Assembly (NCBI RefSeq): GCF_029867415.1
Contig: NC_081183.1
Span: forward strand, 66,538,336-66,602,335
Direction: 5' to 3'
DNA length: 64,000 nucleotides
Source of the DNA: Vicia villosa
Taxonomy: Eukaryota; Streptophyta; Magnoliopsida; Fabales; Fabaceae
Positions 10,821-22,522 of this stretch are shown here, piece after piece. The translations under genes and the position numbers were made by a program. The notes under the pieces are model-generated. The model did no database searches, was not told the origin of the DNA, and was given only the letters and a program-made list of their open reading frames with translations. Numbering within the stretch: position 1 is the first letter of the stretch; every line of letters starts with the position of its first letter.

Positions 10821-12395
10821 TGTCATACCCCAATTTTTGACCTAAGATACCACCTCATATCATTTGCATATGCATCATTTGCATTTCTAACAAATTGCAT
10901 AGCTTGTGTTTGCTACTTGTGCTCAGCAGGGTTTAATCAAGAAGCACTCATCAGTACAAGCCACCATCAATTAGGGTTTTGTTCTCCCTTCATCTCAAAG
11001 GAACTATCTTCATCAACAATCAACATTTGGTCCTCAAAGATTCACTTCAATAAGCTCAACAGCTTTGAATTGACCAAATTAGGGTTTTGACTGAAGACAG
11101 CATACTCCTGACTTTTGCTCAGAATTTGACCTAATGGCTTGGGTCATGACTTCAAGACCCTAAGTGCATTATCTTGACCTAATTTATTGGTTCAAAACAT
11201 CCCTCATACAGAGATTGATCAAACAAATCTTCAGATTAGGGTTTTGAACTATCAGGGACTGAAAATCAGGGATCACATTTGGGAAACCCTAAACAGCTCC
11301 AGGGCATCAATCAAAGGCTTCAATCATCTTCAAATAATCCCTATGACAACATACAATGGAAATTGTATCTCAATTCAAGACCTACAGTCATCAATTTCAT
11401 CTGGTCGACAATTAGGGTTTTTGACCTAATTCATATGAACAACTGATTTTTTAATCAGGACATGGTGCCACAACTCAAACCATGGCTCAATATCCTCTAA
11501 TGCCTCAATATTATCCATTCATACCATTCATTTGGTGAGGATAGCTTGGTTCATTTGAAATCTCCAAAAACACGATTCGTCTGAAAAAGTCAACTGTACA
11601 AGATCACCATTGACTTTTGGGGAATTTTGGTCAACCATGACTTTTGAAGTTTTGAATCATCAATATATGATGTATGAAGTCATTTGATCAATAAAAATCA
11701 AGAAAATCAATCAAGAATCAAAAAGTCAAAAGTTTGACTTTCCATACTTAGAAAAATTCTAAGTGTTTTTCAATGGTTTTTTCCAAACTTTGGAAGGGAA
11801 TTTCTCAAAATTTCACCTACAAACTGAAAAAAACTTCCAACATGAAAGTTGTAGATTTTGATCCAATAAACAACTTTGACACATATAATATTTTTCCAAA
11901 AGATCAACCATTTAAGAGATATGGAGCTTCAAAGTTGGTATCTTTTGAAAATTTCACTTAAAACCTCACTTTCTTCAAAGTTCATAGATCTTTTTCACCC
12001 ATTTCCTTAAAGGTCTTGAAGAAACTTTCAACTAGGGTTTTGAAGTACATAACATGAGCTTTCCAAAATGTCCAAGAGCATAAAAAAATATGGAGTGTAG
12101 CTATGGTTTGGAATTTTGACATTAGAGGTCATTATGCATGAAATTACAAGCCATTTTCACTAAGTTCATACACTATATGGCCTATAACACAAGTGATGAC
12201 ACACCAATGCAATAATTGGAAGATATTTTTCTGGTTTGAGATCAGAATGGAAAGAGATAAGAAGCTTAGAGAAATAACCATGGTTAAGTCACTTTTAACC
12301 ATATGCATTAAATGTGAAAGATTCCATTTTATCTCTTAAGCCAAATCATCACTCTTTGATCCACTTGCAAGGGCTTGTATTCAGAAAGCTTGGCC

Positions 12396-12403
12396 TATAA
12401 ATA
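12396..12403 (+). promoter_or_regulatory. TATA box of LTR B
   Basis: GGCCTATAAATAGAGG is a textbook plant TATA box. The equivalent CCTATAAATA occurs in LTR E (21153) and LTR C (47125). Confidence 0.75.
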
Positions 12404-13346
12404 GAGGTTCAAATCACTCTTCAAATCACACCAAAACCTCATAATCATAGGTTTTCTCTCTTCTTTCTTAAGCTGCAAGTTTCATGAGTTTCAAAGAGGA
12501 AGAATTGCAATTTCCATCTCTTGCAATTTCTGAGCAAAGTGAGGGTTCTAACATCTCATAAACATCATATGTGATGTGTTTGATCCACTCACACACCCCA
12601 AATCACCCCAAAACTCAGAATCATCATCTCACCTCCATGTTTGCATAAAGTGAACCTTAACATGCCAATTCTCACATCAAGCCATATCTGCCCAAACTAT
12701 CACTTCTACCACCCTCCATATACTTCATATGAATGATCCAAACACTCACATATGACCTGTAACCCCATAATCTTCAAATTCGATTCACACTCCAAGGCTC
12801 TACAGATCGGGTTCCATAGCTTAGCACAGGTGAATTCAAATTGTTCCAAGCATCCAGACACCTCCCATAATCATCATTGAAGCTATCCAGATCATCACAA
12901 GGCGTCTGTAACACCTCCAGATCAAAATTCAATTCTCAGTTTGGCCGTTTTTGAGGTAAGTGCACTTGAACTTCAAACTCTATCATACATGCATCATAAA
13001 CGAAAAACTGATTTACCATCTTGTTTCTGCACCTGTGAGGATCATTAACCCTCAATCAATTGCATCATATCATGATCATACACGATTTCACATTAAAATT
13101 CAGTTTTAGGGTTCTTCATGTTCATGCGAAAATTGAGCCCCTTAGAGCAAAAATAAATGAATTATGAGGGCACCATCATGTTCCTCGTAAAAAACCAAGT
13201 GAGATAGACCCTTTACTTGATCAAAACAACACAGTTTTGGAGATTTTCAAAAATCAGTTAGGGTTGTGTTCTTGGCGCGTTTTTTGGTTTGAAAAATTCA
13301 AATTTTTGTTTTAAAATATATTTAATTGAACGCGTATGTATTACAA

Positions 13347-13437
13347 GCCATAAGCGTGGCTCAGTTGGCAAGTGTTTTGGTTGGTGAGAGAAAGGGCGTG
13401 GGTTCAAACCCTGGCAGGACCAAACTCTATTTTTTTT
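13347..13437 (+). other. tRNA-like Pol III-type unit inside LTR B
   Basis: A-box-like TGGCTCAGTTGG at 13357-13368, B-box GGTTCAAACCC at 13401-13411, and a run of eight T at 13430-13437. Spacing fits an internal Pol III promoter with terminator. It does not fold into a complete canonical tRNA cloverleaf as far as I can see, so it is probably a tRNA relic or mimic. A diverged homologue lies at the same place in LTR C (48029-48118). Confidence 0.6.
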
Positions 13438-13902
13438 ATCACTTTTTTTCTTTAATTTCTTCACAACTTTAACTAATTATTTAACCAATCAAAACTCATC
13501 ATTTTTACTTCATTTTTTGAACACTCATTATTTACTATATGTATTTTATGAATATAAAAAAAAATCACAAAAAAATGTTTATTTAATATGTTTTTTATTA
13601 GGTTAAAAAGGACATGTTTTTAAGTGTTTTTAAAATACTTTAAATAGTGTTTTTATTTGATTTTTCAAACCTAATCACTTGTAAATATTTTTGTGATCAA
13701 ACCCTAATCACTTAGGTCTTAATTAAGCATTAAAATTTGTTTTTAACTTGATTAAGTTGACTTTTGTCAAAATTCAAATCATTTTGAAACAAGCGATCAC
13801 GGTTTTTGTACAATAAACCATTTCTTTTTGATTTTTTTCTTTTCAAAAGAAACTATTGATTAAATCTTTTTGGATTGATCAATTGATTTTCAAAACGATG
13901 TG

Positions 13903-14337
13903 GGGCCTCTCGAATATTAGAGAGTATAAGTCCCATCCCTTTTTTTTTCTTTTTGTACAGTTTTTCAAAACAGAAAACTTCTTTCAAAACAAAACCTTTT
14001 CAAACCGTTTTCGAAACGACAAACTTCAAAATGACAAACTTCAAAAAAAACAATCAACAATGTTTTATGAAAATAAAACATGGGCCTCCACATAGGTATA
14101 AGTCCCATTCCCGTACATGAAATTAGGTATGTCATTGTAGAAACACCTTTTTGTACATATCTCGATCAATTTGATTTTTAACCTCGAATAACAAATCAAA
14201 AATGAAGGTTTTCTTTAAATCTTCCCAAAAATACCATGGGCCTCCATGTAGGTATAAGTCCCAGAGCCCTTTTGTAAATATTTGTTTACATAGCTTTTGA
14301 ATAAACTCAAGTGGGCCTCTCCCCGAGTATAAGTCCC
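13903..14337 (+). repeat. Four GGGCCTC...GTATAAGTCCC inverted-repeat motifs in LTR B
   Basis: Copies at about 13903-13934, 14082-14106, 14238-14262 and 14313-14337. Constant GGGC and (G)TATAAGTCCC flank a variable short stem: CTCTC/GAGAG, CCT/AGG, CCT/AGG, CTC/GAG. Two related copies lie in LTR C (48574-48598 and 48951-48975). Confidence 0.5.
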
Positions 14338-14663
14338 GAGCCCCCGTGTATACAAATGGATCATGCTTACAGGTATATTTCCTTCATAAACTCCATTATA
14401 TACACACACCTTGTCATATATATGTAATTGTTCATACTTTTCATGTGTGTCCATGTTTGTTCATACTTGTTCATGTGTTTGTTCATGTAATATATGCTTG
14501 TTTAACTTAGTACAACACTAGGTTCCCCGTAGCCTCCTATTGGGCTTCGTGCAAAGAATCTCCCTAGTTTAGGTTAGGACATAGAGTATGGTTTCCCGGT
14601 GAAATCGCTCTAAGAGCTCAAACCAACTATACCATGCCTCCCCTTCGGCTTCGTACAAACGAC

Positions 14664-14798
14664 TTGTCCCTCCCATAGCCTCCTCTTGGGCTTACAATGC
14701 AAGGACCCTCGATTGTCCCTCCCATAGCCTCCTCTTGGGCTTACAATGCAAGGACCCTCGAATAGCCTCCTCTTGGGCTTCGTACAAGGACCCACGGG
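14664..14798 (+). repeat. 49-bp tandem repeat in LTR B
   Basis: Two almost identical 49-bp units (14664-14712, 14713-14761) and a partial third contain AGCCTCCTCTTGGGCTTAC and AAGGACCCTCGA. GGGCTT and AAG-GA-CCC within a unit can pair. Related single copies occur in LTR C (about 49430-49500). Confidence 0.75.
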
Positions 14799-14924
14799 CT
14801 TCTTATAAGCATCCCCAATATCCAAATCAAATACCCTAGGAGATTAGACATTTATCATCTCTATGATAGGAGTATCTCTTCTATATCATCACAAACAATC
14901 AATCAATCAATCAATTTCTCTTTT

Positions 14925-15095
14925 GCCACAAGGCTGGCTAATCAATCAAACCTTTTTGCCACCATACTGGCTGATTAATCAAAGTTTTTGTCACAAGGCT
15001 GACTTCATTGAAACTTTTGCCACAAGGCTGGCTGATTAATCAAAACTTTTTGTCACAAGGCTGACTTCATTGAAAGTTTTTGCCACAAGGCTGGC
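14925..15095 (+). repeat. Six hairpin-forming repeats (GCCA-CAAGGC-TGGC type) in LTR B
   Basis: Arms at 14925/14935, 14958/14968, 14990/15000, 15019/15029, 15052/15062 and 15082/15092. The stem alternates between GCCA/TGGC and GTCA/TGAC around a mostly fixed CAAGGC loop. Confidence 0.65.
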
Positions 15096-15878
15096 TAAAA
15101 AGCATCTTTATCATTCTAAGCACCATAAGTGGCATGGCTCAGGGCTTATAATGAAAAGATTTTCAAACAAAAACAAACAGATGTATGTGATGATATAGAT
15201 TAGATACATCGAACACTTAGATGACATTTGTCTCTTATCCTTTGCTTCCACTAGCATAAGTGGGAACTACGATTGCTCTGACTTTTTTAACATCCCTTTG
15301 AGAATACGTAGGCACAAGGTCGTATCCTTGGCGAGCAAAACTTCTCCCTCAAACCACTCAAACCTTAGCACCCTTAGACCCCGAGCTACAGATGCTCTGA
15401 TTCCCTCTAGGGGATATGTATGCAGAGGATCGCGATGATCTTTGCGAGCATAATCAAACAAACACCTTAGGTCCCACCTATTTCATAACAGAACCTCCCA
15501 ATAGCATAGAATGAAACAAAAACAACAAAGAAGCCTATAGAGTACTATAGATACGTTGGGTGCTAATACCTTCCCTTCGTATAACCAACCCTCTTACCTA
15601 AAGATCTCTCCCCCACTTTTAAGGTTATTGCAGCTTTTTTCCTTTTTCCTACTTTGGAAACAATAAAAAGTTTGGTCGAAACAAAAGAAAAATCATTTTT
15701 TGAGCACTCGAGCCCAAAGAAGGCATCAGGTGTCTCATCCCGAAAAAAGATACGATTTTTCCCCGCGACAGGATGGAAATAGCAAGTTATCATGATATTT
15801 CCAATCAAATATTTTTCAATATTTCCAAATATTCAATCACACAATTCTTTCCAAATTAAGTGGACTAAATACTCCTCA

Positions 15879-15886
15879 TATATATA
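15879..15886 (+). promoter_or_regulatory. TATA box of LTR D
   Basis: CTCATATATATACACAAAC lies at the position homologous to the LTR A TATA box (CTCCTATAAGTACCAAAC). Confidence 0.55.
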
Positions 15887-16507
15887 CACAAACATGCTGA
15901 GCCAAAGGGGAACGAAAAAAAAAGGAGAGGAGGAGGAGAATAATAGAATTACTAAGTTCTAAAGTTCTAAGAAAGTTAGGGCACAAGTAAAAAAGTTTCT
16001 TCGGCCAATCTCCACCAGTTCTAATCACCCTATTGGCTTCCTGACAGCGCCAGCAACTTGTTCCAATCGTTACTCAACGCTGCCACGGCCTGGGAGCTCG
16101 TGTTTAACTCTCGCCGGAGGTAAGGTGTTCAAACTTATGAACTCGTGAATTCTTACGTTACTAATCTTTTTGAAACTTATGGTTAGACTCAGGAGGTTAA
16201 TTAGAGCAGGCTAGATGCATCGCATACAAGTTTAGGGGCCAGTACAGTGACCTGCCACTGTTAGGGCACCAAGGTCATGCATCTTCGTTTTTATGGTTGC
16301 AAGACGTTTTAGATCCAAATAATTATCTCATCGAACTCGCAGCGTCCCTTTTGTTCGGTCTGGACTGTTTTTGTATTCGTTGTGACTTGGTTTCGCAGGT
16401 TTCAAAAATACCTTCGCCGGAGAAGATGAAGGCACGCCGGAGCTGGAAATAAGAAACCCAGAAATATATGATGTATACGTTTTCTGTTTGATTTATTATC
16501 ACATGCT

Positions 16508-16593
16508 ACGACTGGTGAAGTGGCAAGAGCGCGTTTTGGTATTAAATGCAAGGGCATGGGTTCGATCCCTACCCTTGACACTAATGTTTTTTT
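16508..16593 (+). other. tRNA-like Pol III-type unit in LTR D
   Basis: A-box-like TGGTGAAGTGG (16513-16523), consensus B-box GGTTCGATCCC (16559-16569), and seven T at 16587-16593. About 70 nt from start to the 3' ACCCTTGACA. Not recognised as a specific tRNA gene. Confidence 0.55.
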
Positions 16594-16859
16594 ATAAATT
16601 GAATGCATTGGTTTGTTCACAGATCTGGTGCGTCCCTCCTATATGCATACGACGAACGCTGTCCTTATATAGCCGTCAGATCATCTCAGATCCCAATCCA
16701 ACGCTCCCAGGCACTCAGGCCCACCATGCTCCCTCAAAGAGACGCTACACATAAGGACCCCACTTCTGACTTCTTTTGACTTTGATTGTTTCTATTTGTT
16801 TTATTATTTATTTAATGTTTTGTGCTTCTTTAACAGATTAAGTGTGCAGCATGAATGGC

Positions 16860-16920
16860 AGGGAGTGTTGATTGGTAACTGATGGAGCCTGGGTTCGACT
16901 CCCCCCAAGGCTTGTTATTT
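16860..16920 (+). other. Second B-box in LTR D
   Basis: Consensus B-box GGTTCGACTCC at 16892-16902, followed by a short T-run near 16917. The A-box side is not convincing. Confidence 0.4.
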
Positions 16921-18787
16921 TTACAAGAATTTACTTTCGGATCCAATACATGCAGGTGCACCCGTCCACGACGCACCCCTTCATATCCAGCCATCCAGAT
17001 CAAAGTCATCAAAGATCCAACGCTCAGAAAATGCAGTCCACCCTGAACCTTCAGCAACGTGGAACACTCAATTAAAGCTAAGTTTTCCTAATAATTTTTC
17101 TAATTTTTATTATATAATCTTTTTATTTATTTATTTGAATTCAATTTTTTTTCTTGGTTCTCTTTTTTTTGTTTTCCTTGTTTTTTAATAATAAACTAAT
17201 TACTCTTATTTTTCTTAAATCATTACTAATCTTTTAAAATTTGTTTTAGATTAATAAAATTGAGTTTTTTTAATTTAAATAATTAATATCTAATGTTAGG
17301 CTAATTTTTTTTTTTTAGGTTTTCAAACCATAATTTTAGTTTTGGCTAGGTGTTTTATCATGATAATTAAACACTGTTAGGTAGATGTTGTCCATTAACT
17401 TAGTGTTTTTCTCATAAAACCTCATTCCCTAAAAATTCAAGGTTTACCCTCGCTTTATTTGCCTCAATTGTTACTAATTTTAAATTTGCCACATTATAAT
17501 TGTTGGGAATTTTAATGCACTAACGCATTTTTCTTCTTTTCTTTGCGCAAATTTTCAGGGTTACTTCAAAGATCTTCCGACTACGCGCCATGTTAATTGA
17601 AAAGCTAAGTTCTGATCCTTCCTTTTTTATTATTTAAATTATTTTACCTTTTATTTTAATTTGTGCCTTATAAGTTTAAATTAAGGTTTATTTTCAAATG
17701 CCAGGGAATTCCACATACACTCACCCTTATTTTTGTTCAGTTTAATTCTCAGATGTTCAGAGTCAATCGAAGGTTCAAGGAAGATCAAGGCTCAAGATAA
17801 AGATAGTTAAATTAATTATTTATCTTTATTATTTCCTGTCTTTTATTTCCCATTCCCCGCAGGTTTTTATTGTAATAGCGTAGGACTTTTAATTTCTGCC
17901 TTTAGTTTTTGCTTATTTTAAACTGCGTGGTTAGTAATTTTAGGGAGTGCAAGCCTATTAATCCAATATAGATCACTAATTTACAAGATAAATATCATCG
18001 AAGTTAACCACGTGATTGTGCCACACACACACCTTTAAGGTAATTCCTCTTGTTGCCTTATACTGTTGCCTTAATTGTTGCCTGTTGCCTCCCATTGTAC
18101 TAAATAGTTAAGTCCCTCGATTCCGAGGATACCTCAAGCAAGGTTGCCTTAAAGAATAAAAATCATCTAGTCCCTCGATGTTGCCTCGGAAAAATAAGAT
18201 GATTGTCCCATTGCTAAGGTATCCTCGCATGATGCCTAAAAAGATTAATGACTATTATATCCTTCCCTTAGACTACCTGCCTTCTTTATGGCAAGGGACA
18301 GTCTTATGGCGAATGATATCTCGATGACCCTTCAAACATCCAATTGAAAGACTTCCTGCCCTCTCATGGTGTGGATAGACCCTTTCGCCCGAAAGGCTAA
18401 AAGAACAAATTTCTAAACTTAGGGTAGTTGCTATTAATTGCTTGCTCTTTTTCAAATTCGAATTAAAAATCTTTTCCCACTTCTTTTCAAAGAATACTTT
18501 CAAAAAGGCTACGCTTATTTACAAGCTAAAGTCCTTAAACGAATCATTTTCTATTCACACCCTACTTTTCAAACAATTCAAAAGTGAGCTAAGCAATTAA
18601 GAGCCCATGGATAACCATGGATGCAAAGGGTGCTTTACACCTTCCCTTTGTATAACTTACCCCCGAACTCAATCTCTTCCAAAGGTCTTTTCCTGTTCTT
18701 TTAGCCTTTCCTAATTGGATAAAATAAAAGTCGGTGGCGACTCTTGCTTACCGCGACATTTCGATAAAGCCAGTTCACCGTATTACA

Positions 18788-19694
18788 ACAATAGATAATG
18801 AAGACAGTCTATTGAAGAACATAAAGAAATTATGAATGGTTAGTCTCTCCAGCGTCGAGACAGTTCGTGTTAAAGTTATTATGAATGGTTGGTCTCTCCA
18901 GCGTCGAGACAGTTCATGTTAAAGTTATTATGAATGATTGGTCTCTCCAGCGTCGAGACAGTTCATGTTGAAGATATTTATGAATGGTTGGTCTCTCTAG
19001 CGTCGAGACAGTTCATGTTAAAGTTATTATGAATGGTTGGTCTCTCCAGCGTCGAGACAGTTCATGTTGAAGATATTTATGAATGGTTAGTCTCTCCAGC
19101 GTCGAGATAGTTCATGTTGAAGCTATTTATGAAGGGTTAGTCCCTCCAGTGTCGGGATAGTTCATGTTGTAGTTTATTATCCTTTATGAATGGTTAGTCT
19201 CTCCAGCGTCGAGACAGTTCATTAAGAAAGCCCATTGATTTCCTTCCCCAGCATGTGAAAATAGCCCAGGGAGAAAAATTAACCTTGTTGTGTGAGAATC
19301 CATAGCTTGGTGTTGTGTTATGTGTGAATCCATAATGTATCTTTGTCATTGCGAGAGAATCCTTAATTGACACCTTTTGTTCTGAGAGAATCCGGAACCC
19401 CTTTTAATCTTGTTCTATAAAAATCTTGAGTTTACCAAAGTCTATTACATTGTCAGAGACTGTTTATCCTGTGTCCCTAGTAGATCTGTCTCCTTCCTCC
19501 TAGTTTGTAGGAAGATTGTTGTTTTTGTTTATTCCATATGAAAATAAAAAATATATATGTTGCTTTCATACCATGCATGTGGGCTCTCAGGGTCCAAAAT
19601 TGTGCTATCTTCTATATTTAAGTCCCTCCTACAGTGCTGAGACGAAGATTCCATCTTCCCCTCATCAGGTATCAGGAACTTAAATAGAGGCATC
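18788..19694 (+). mobile_element. 3' UTR of Ogre element IV with polypurine tract
   Basis: After LTR D ends at 18787 the sequence is unrelated to the LTR A flank. It contains a 50-bp tandem array, then unique sequence, ending with AAATAGAGGCATC before LTR E. It is the 3' end of an element whose body should lie left of element III. No coding region is visible in these 0.9 kb. Confidence 0.7.
18831..19230 (+). repeat. Eight-copy ~50-bp tandem array with hairpin cores
   Basis: Units start near 18831, 18880, 18929, 18979, 19029, 19079, 19129 and 19186 (period 49, 49, 50, 50, 50, 50, 57). Each contains GTCTC-TCCAGCGTC-GAGAC. The seventh copy changes both arms together (GTCCC/GGGAT), so pairing is kept. 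It sits in an Ogre 3' UTR, where tandem arrays are known to arise. Confidence 0.8.
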
Positions 19695-21152
19695 TGTTTC
19701 ACCCCAATTTTTGACCACTGAGATCCCACCACATCCTAAGTACTAGGATCATCATTGTCATCATAATCATCATGCATTTATCATTTGCTAACCAAAATTA
19801 CCAAAAAAATTGTTGTTTGTTGCTTAAGACAGGAGACTGATCAAGAAGAAATTGAGGAAATTAGGGTTTTGAGGCCCACAAAGAAATTCAACATTATTCC
19901 ATGATTCAAAGGGTTCTCCAATCAATATGAAGGCCCAAAGATGGTTCAATGCAAGATCAATCACCTTCAAGTTCATCAGAAGCTCCAATTAGGGTTTTGA
20001 CCTAATTTCAATGGAGGATTGACTTTTAATCAGGAGATGGTTCCAAGACTCAAAATATGATTCAAGGGCATCCAAATCAACATTATAGTCCATTCATATC
20101 ATTCATTTTAATATGAGAGCTTGATTCATTTTGAAATCACAAGACAACCATTCATTTGGAAAAAGTCAACTATACAAGTCAACCTTTGACTTTTGAGAAA
20201 AATGGTCAACCATGGACTTTTAAAGATCCAAATCATCATCATACGGGTATTGAAGACATTTGATCAAATAAAATTCAAACAATTCATCAAGAATAAAAAA
20301 TTCAACAAAAAGTTAAACTAGGGTTTTTAAGTGTATTTTAACCTAGTTCATGGATCTCAAAATTTGACCTACACAACTCAAAAAACTCCCAACATGCAAG
20401 TTGTAGATCTTGGTAAAACAAACAACTTATCACAATGGAACTTTTTTCAAAAAATGATTATTTTGAGAGAGATATGGAATTAAGAAGATAATTTTCAAAG
20501 ACATAGAAATTTTTTCAAGTGTTTTACTTGGATTTTTTCTTAACTTTATGGCCATTTTTCTCAATGATCCAAAAAGAGTTTGGGGAAACTTTCAACTACT
20601 CATTTGAAGTATGTAGCAAGGGCTTTCCAAAGAGCTAAGTAGCATGAAAATACATGGCTCCATTCATGAGATATGATTTTGTCAATATGCCACCATGAAC
20701 ACTTGAATAATGATGAAGAACATGAAGAACAAGTTTGAATTTGTCCAAAATCTGCAAGAATCTTCAATGTACAACCCCTCTAACTTGTTTAATAGACCAT
20801 AATCAAAATATTACACAGTCTTTAGGGCTATGATCCAAGTGTTTAAGCCATTAACCATTGAATCATTCTATTTCAAGCATAAAGGTTACACTTCCATTCT
20901 AGTAAAGTGACTTTAATCACCAACAACTCTTGCATTGAGCTCCCAACTTGTTTCTTCTGTCCCAAAAGCAATTGGAATTCAGCAAACAGGCCTCCAAGAT
21001 CAAATCAAACTTTGCAAGCATGCTTAAAGCTTTGTACCTCACCATTGAAACCATAACTTTCACATAACTTCACAAATAAGCAACATGGTACAAGATCACA
21101 TGTGAGCTTCAAATCTCTGAGATTTTTCCCTCCACAAACCCTAAATCTTGCC

Positions 21153-21160
21153 TATAAATA
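21153..21160 (+). promoter_or_regulatory. TATA box of LTR E
   Basis: TTGCCTATAAATAAAGG; counterpart of the TATA boxes in LTR B and LTR C. Confidence 0.75.
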
Positions 21161-22319
21161 AAGGGCATTGCTCATTGCATCCCTTAAACCAGAAATCTCC
21201 AAGTCCATAGTCACTTGAAATTCTCCATTTTCTTGTTCTTTTCACTTTTATAGTAAATTCTTGTTCTGAAAGTTCTGGGTGTCAACCAATAGTATAGACA
21301 ACTTCTAAACATCATTTATATGGTGTCTATACCTTCCTTAGCCTTTCAAATGTCCCCAAGTGAAATTTCACTTTTCAACCTCCATTAAAGACCTTTTTAA
21401 GATCATAACTTGTCATTTTTCAAACCAAACACTCTCAAACAAAACCAATTGTTCTAATAGCTTCTATTTACAATATTAAAGCTATTCAAAACCCCTAAAC
21501 ACTTGCCAAATACCTATAACGAGAAATCACCCTTCAAATTTTCATTTTAAAGAACCATTGAACCAAAGTTTGGAAAACAAGTTTTACTCGTTCGTTTTGA
21601 GGCCTTTTAAGTTTGATAGTTTCTAAACATCATATAGAAACTATCTAAACTTCTGTTTTGCATCCGGAACATCATTTCCATAGCACGCTAACCATAACTT
21701 CTTCTCCTCCAAGTGGAAATTGAATTTTGTTTTGCAGATACAATCAAGAAGTTTTGAGCATCCTAAAAGCTTCCCTGAGGTTCATAGAAGCTAATTGAAC
21801 CCTTGAAGCATTCCCAGGTCCATTGAATTACTCCACCTGAAGCTGTTTTCATAGGCACTGAGCTTAAACTCGGGCATACTCATTCAGGTACTATTCTGAA
21901 CAAAGTTTGTTATCAATCCACTCTAAAGCATGTGAGGATTAAAAGCCCTAAGGTTTTAGGGCTTGATTGGTTGTTTTAAAAATTTAATTTTGAAAATAAT
22001 TTTTAGGGTTCTTGCTATTTTTTCAAAAATTCTCATTCATATCTGATTATTAATGTTAGTTAGTGATATGGTTGAATTCGTGTGTTAAATCTGATCATGT
22101 TAGACCCTTATTTTGTTCAAAATGATTAAGTTTTTGAGGAAATGGGAAAATCACCGTTGTTGTGTTGGTGATGGTCGTGAGGAAGAAGATCTTCTGAGTT
22201 TTTAAAATTTGAAAAATGGTGCACAAGTTTAAAATATAATGAATTGTGTGTATTGCTTTGTGACTACATCGTACACAACTCACTTGGTTCTCCTCTTAAC
22301 TCTAAAACGCGCGCCCTTG

Positions 22320-22522
22320 ACCTCTGTTGCGTGGGTTCAAACCCACCTTTTGCACTTTTGTGAATTTATTTTGCATTTTCTCATTTAGAACCAAGTTTCA
22401 CATATAATCAATTTGATTCCCCTTACTTTCAACACACGCGCGCTAGCCTGATGGTGTTTGTTTTGTGTGGTGACCTAGGGTGCGTGGGTTCAAGCCTTGG
22501 TTCCCACATTCCTTATTTTTTT
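22320..22522 (+). other. Two tRNA-like B-box units in LTR E
   Basis: B-box GGTTCAAACCC at 22334-22344. A second unit has A-box-like TAGCCTGATGG (22444-22454), GGTTCAAGCCT (22487-22497) and an eight-T run ending near 22522. Both are preceded by GCGCGC-rich text. Same idea as in LTRs B, C and D. Confidence 0.5.

Larger units (their letters stand above)
10821..15770 (+). repeat. LTR B: 3' LTR of Ogre II
   Basis: Starts TGTCATACCCC after the polypurine tract. Its first kilobase aligns with LTR C and LTR E, including the GGTTTTGACCTAATT and AAAAGTCAACTATAC-type segments. The end at ...CCCGCGACA is set by alignment with the end of LTR C and by the switch to LTR D sequence. About 4950 bp. It contains a TATA box (12396), a tRNA-like unit (13347-13437), GGGCCTC...AAGTCCC hairpins (13903-14337), a 49-bp tandem repeat and a hairpin repeat. 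No gene is visible. Confidence 0.8.
15771..18787 (+). repeat. LTR D: 3' part of an LTR of Ogre-like element III
   Basis: Begins where LTR B ends and aligns with LTR A from about its TATA region to the shared terminus CACCGTATTACA. The missing 5' part should lie beyond element II's 5' end, left of the window, so Ogre II inserted into this LTR. Includes a TATA box (15879-15886), two tRNA-like units (about 16508-16593 and 16860-16920), and T/AT-rich DNA at 17080-17330. The 3' block (18110-18790) shares phrases with LTR A such as CCTCGATTCCGAGG. No gene is visible. Confidence 0.75.

Noticed and set aside
13347..13437. A genuine tRNA gene
   Set aside because: A- and B-boxes are present, but I could not build a full acceptor stem and anticodon arm, and its site is repeated within related LTRs.
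13258..13464. 68-residue minus-strand open frame (QGLNPRPFSHQPKHLPTEPRLW)
   Set aside because: It is the antisense translation of the tRNA-like unit; this kind of peptide is a usual by-product of tRNA-related repeats.
18831..19230. CRISPR-like array (repeat plus spacer pattern)
   Set aside because: The repeats are diverged and the 'spacers' are part of the repeat unit; plant Ogre context, no cas genes.
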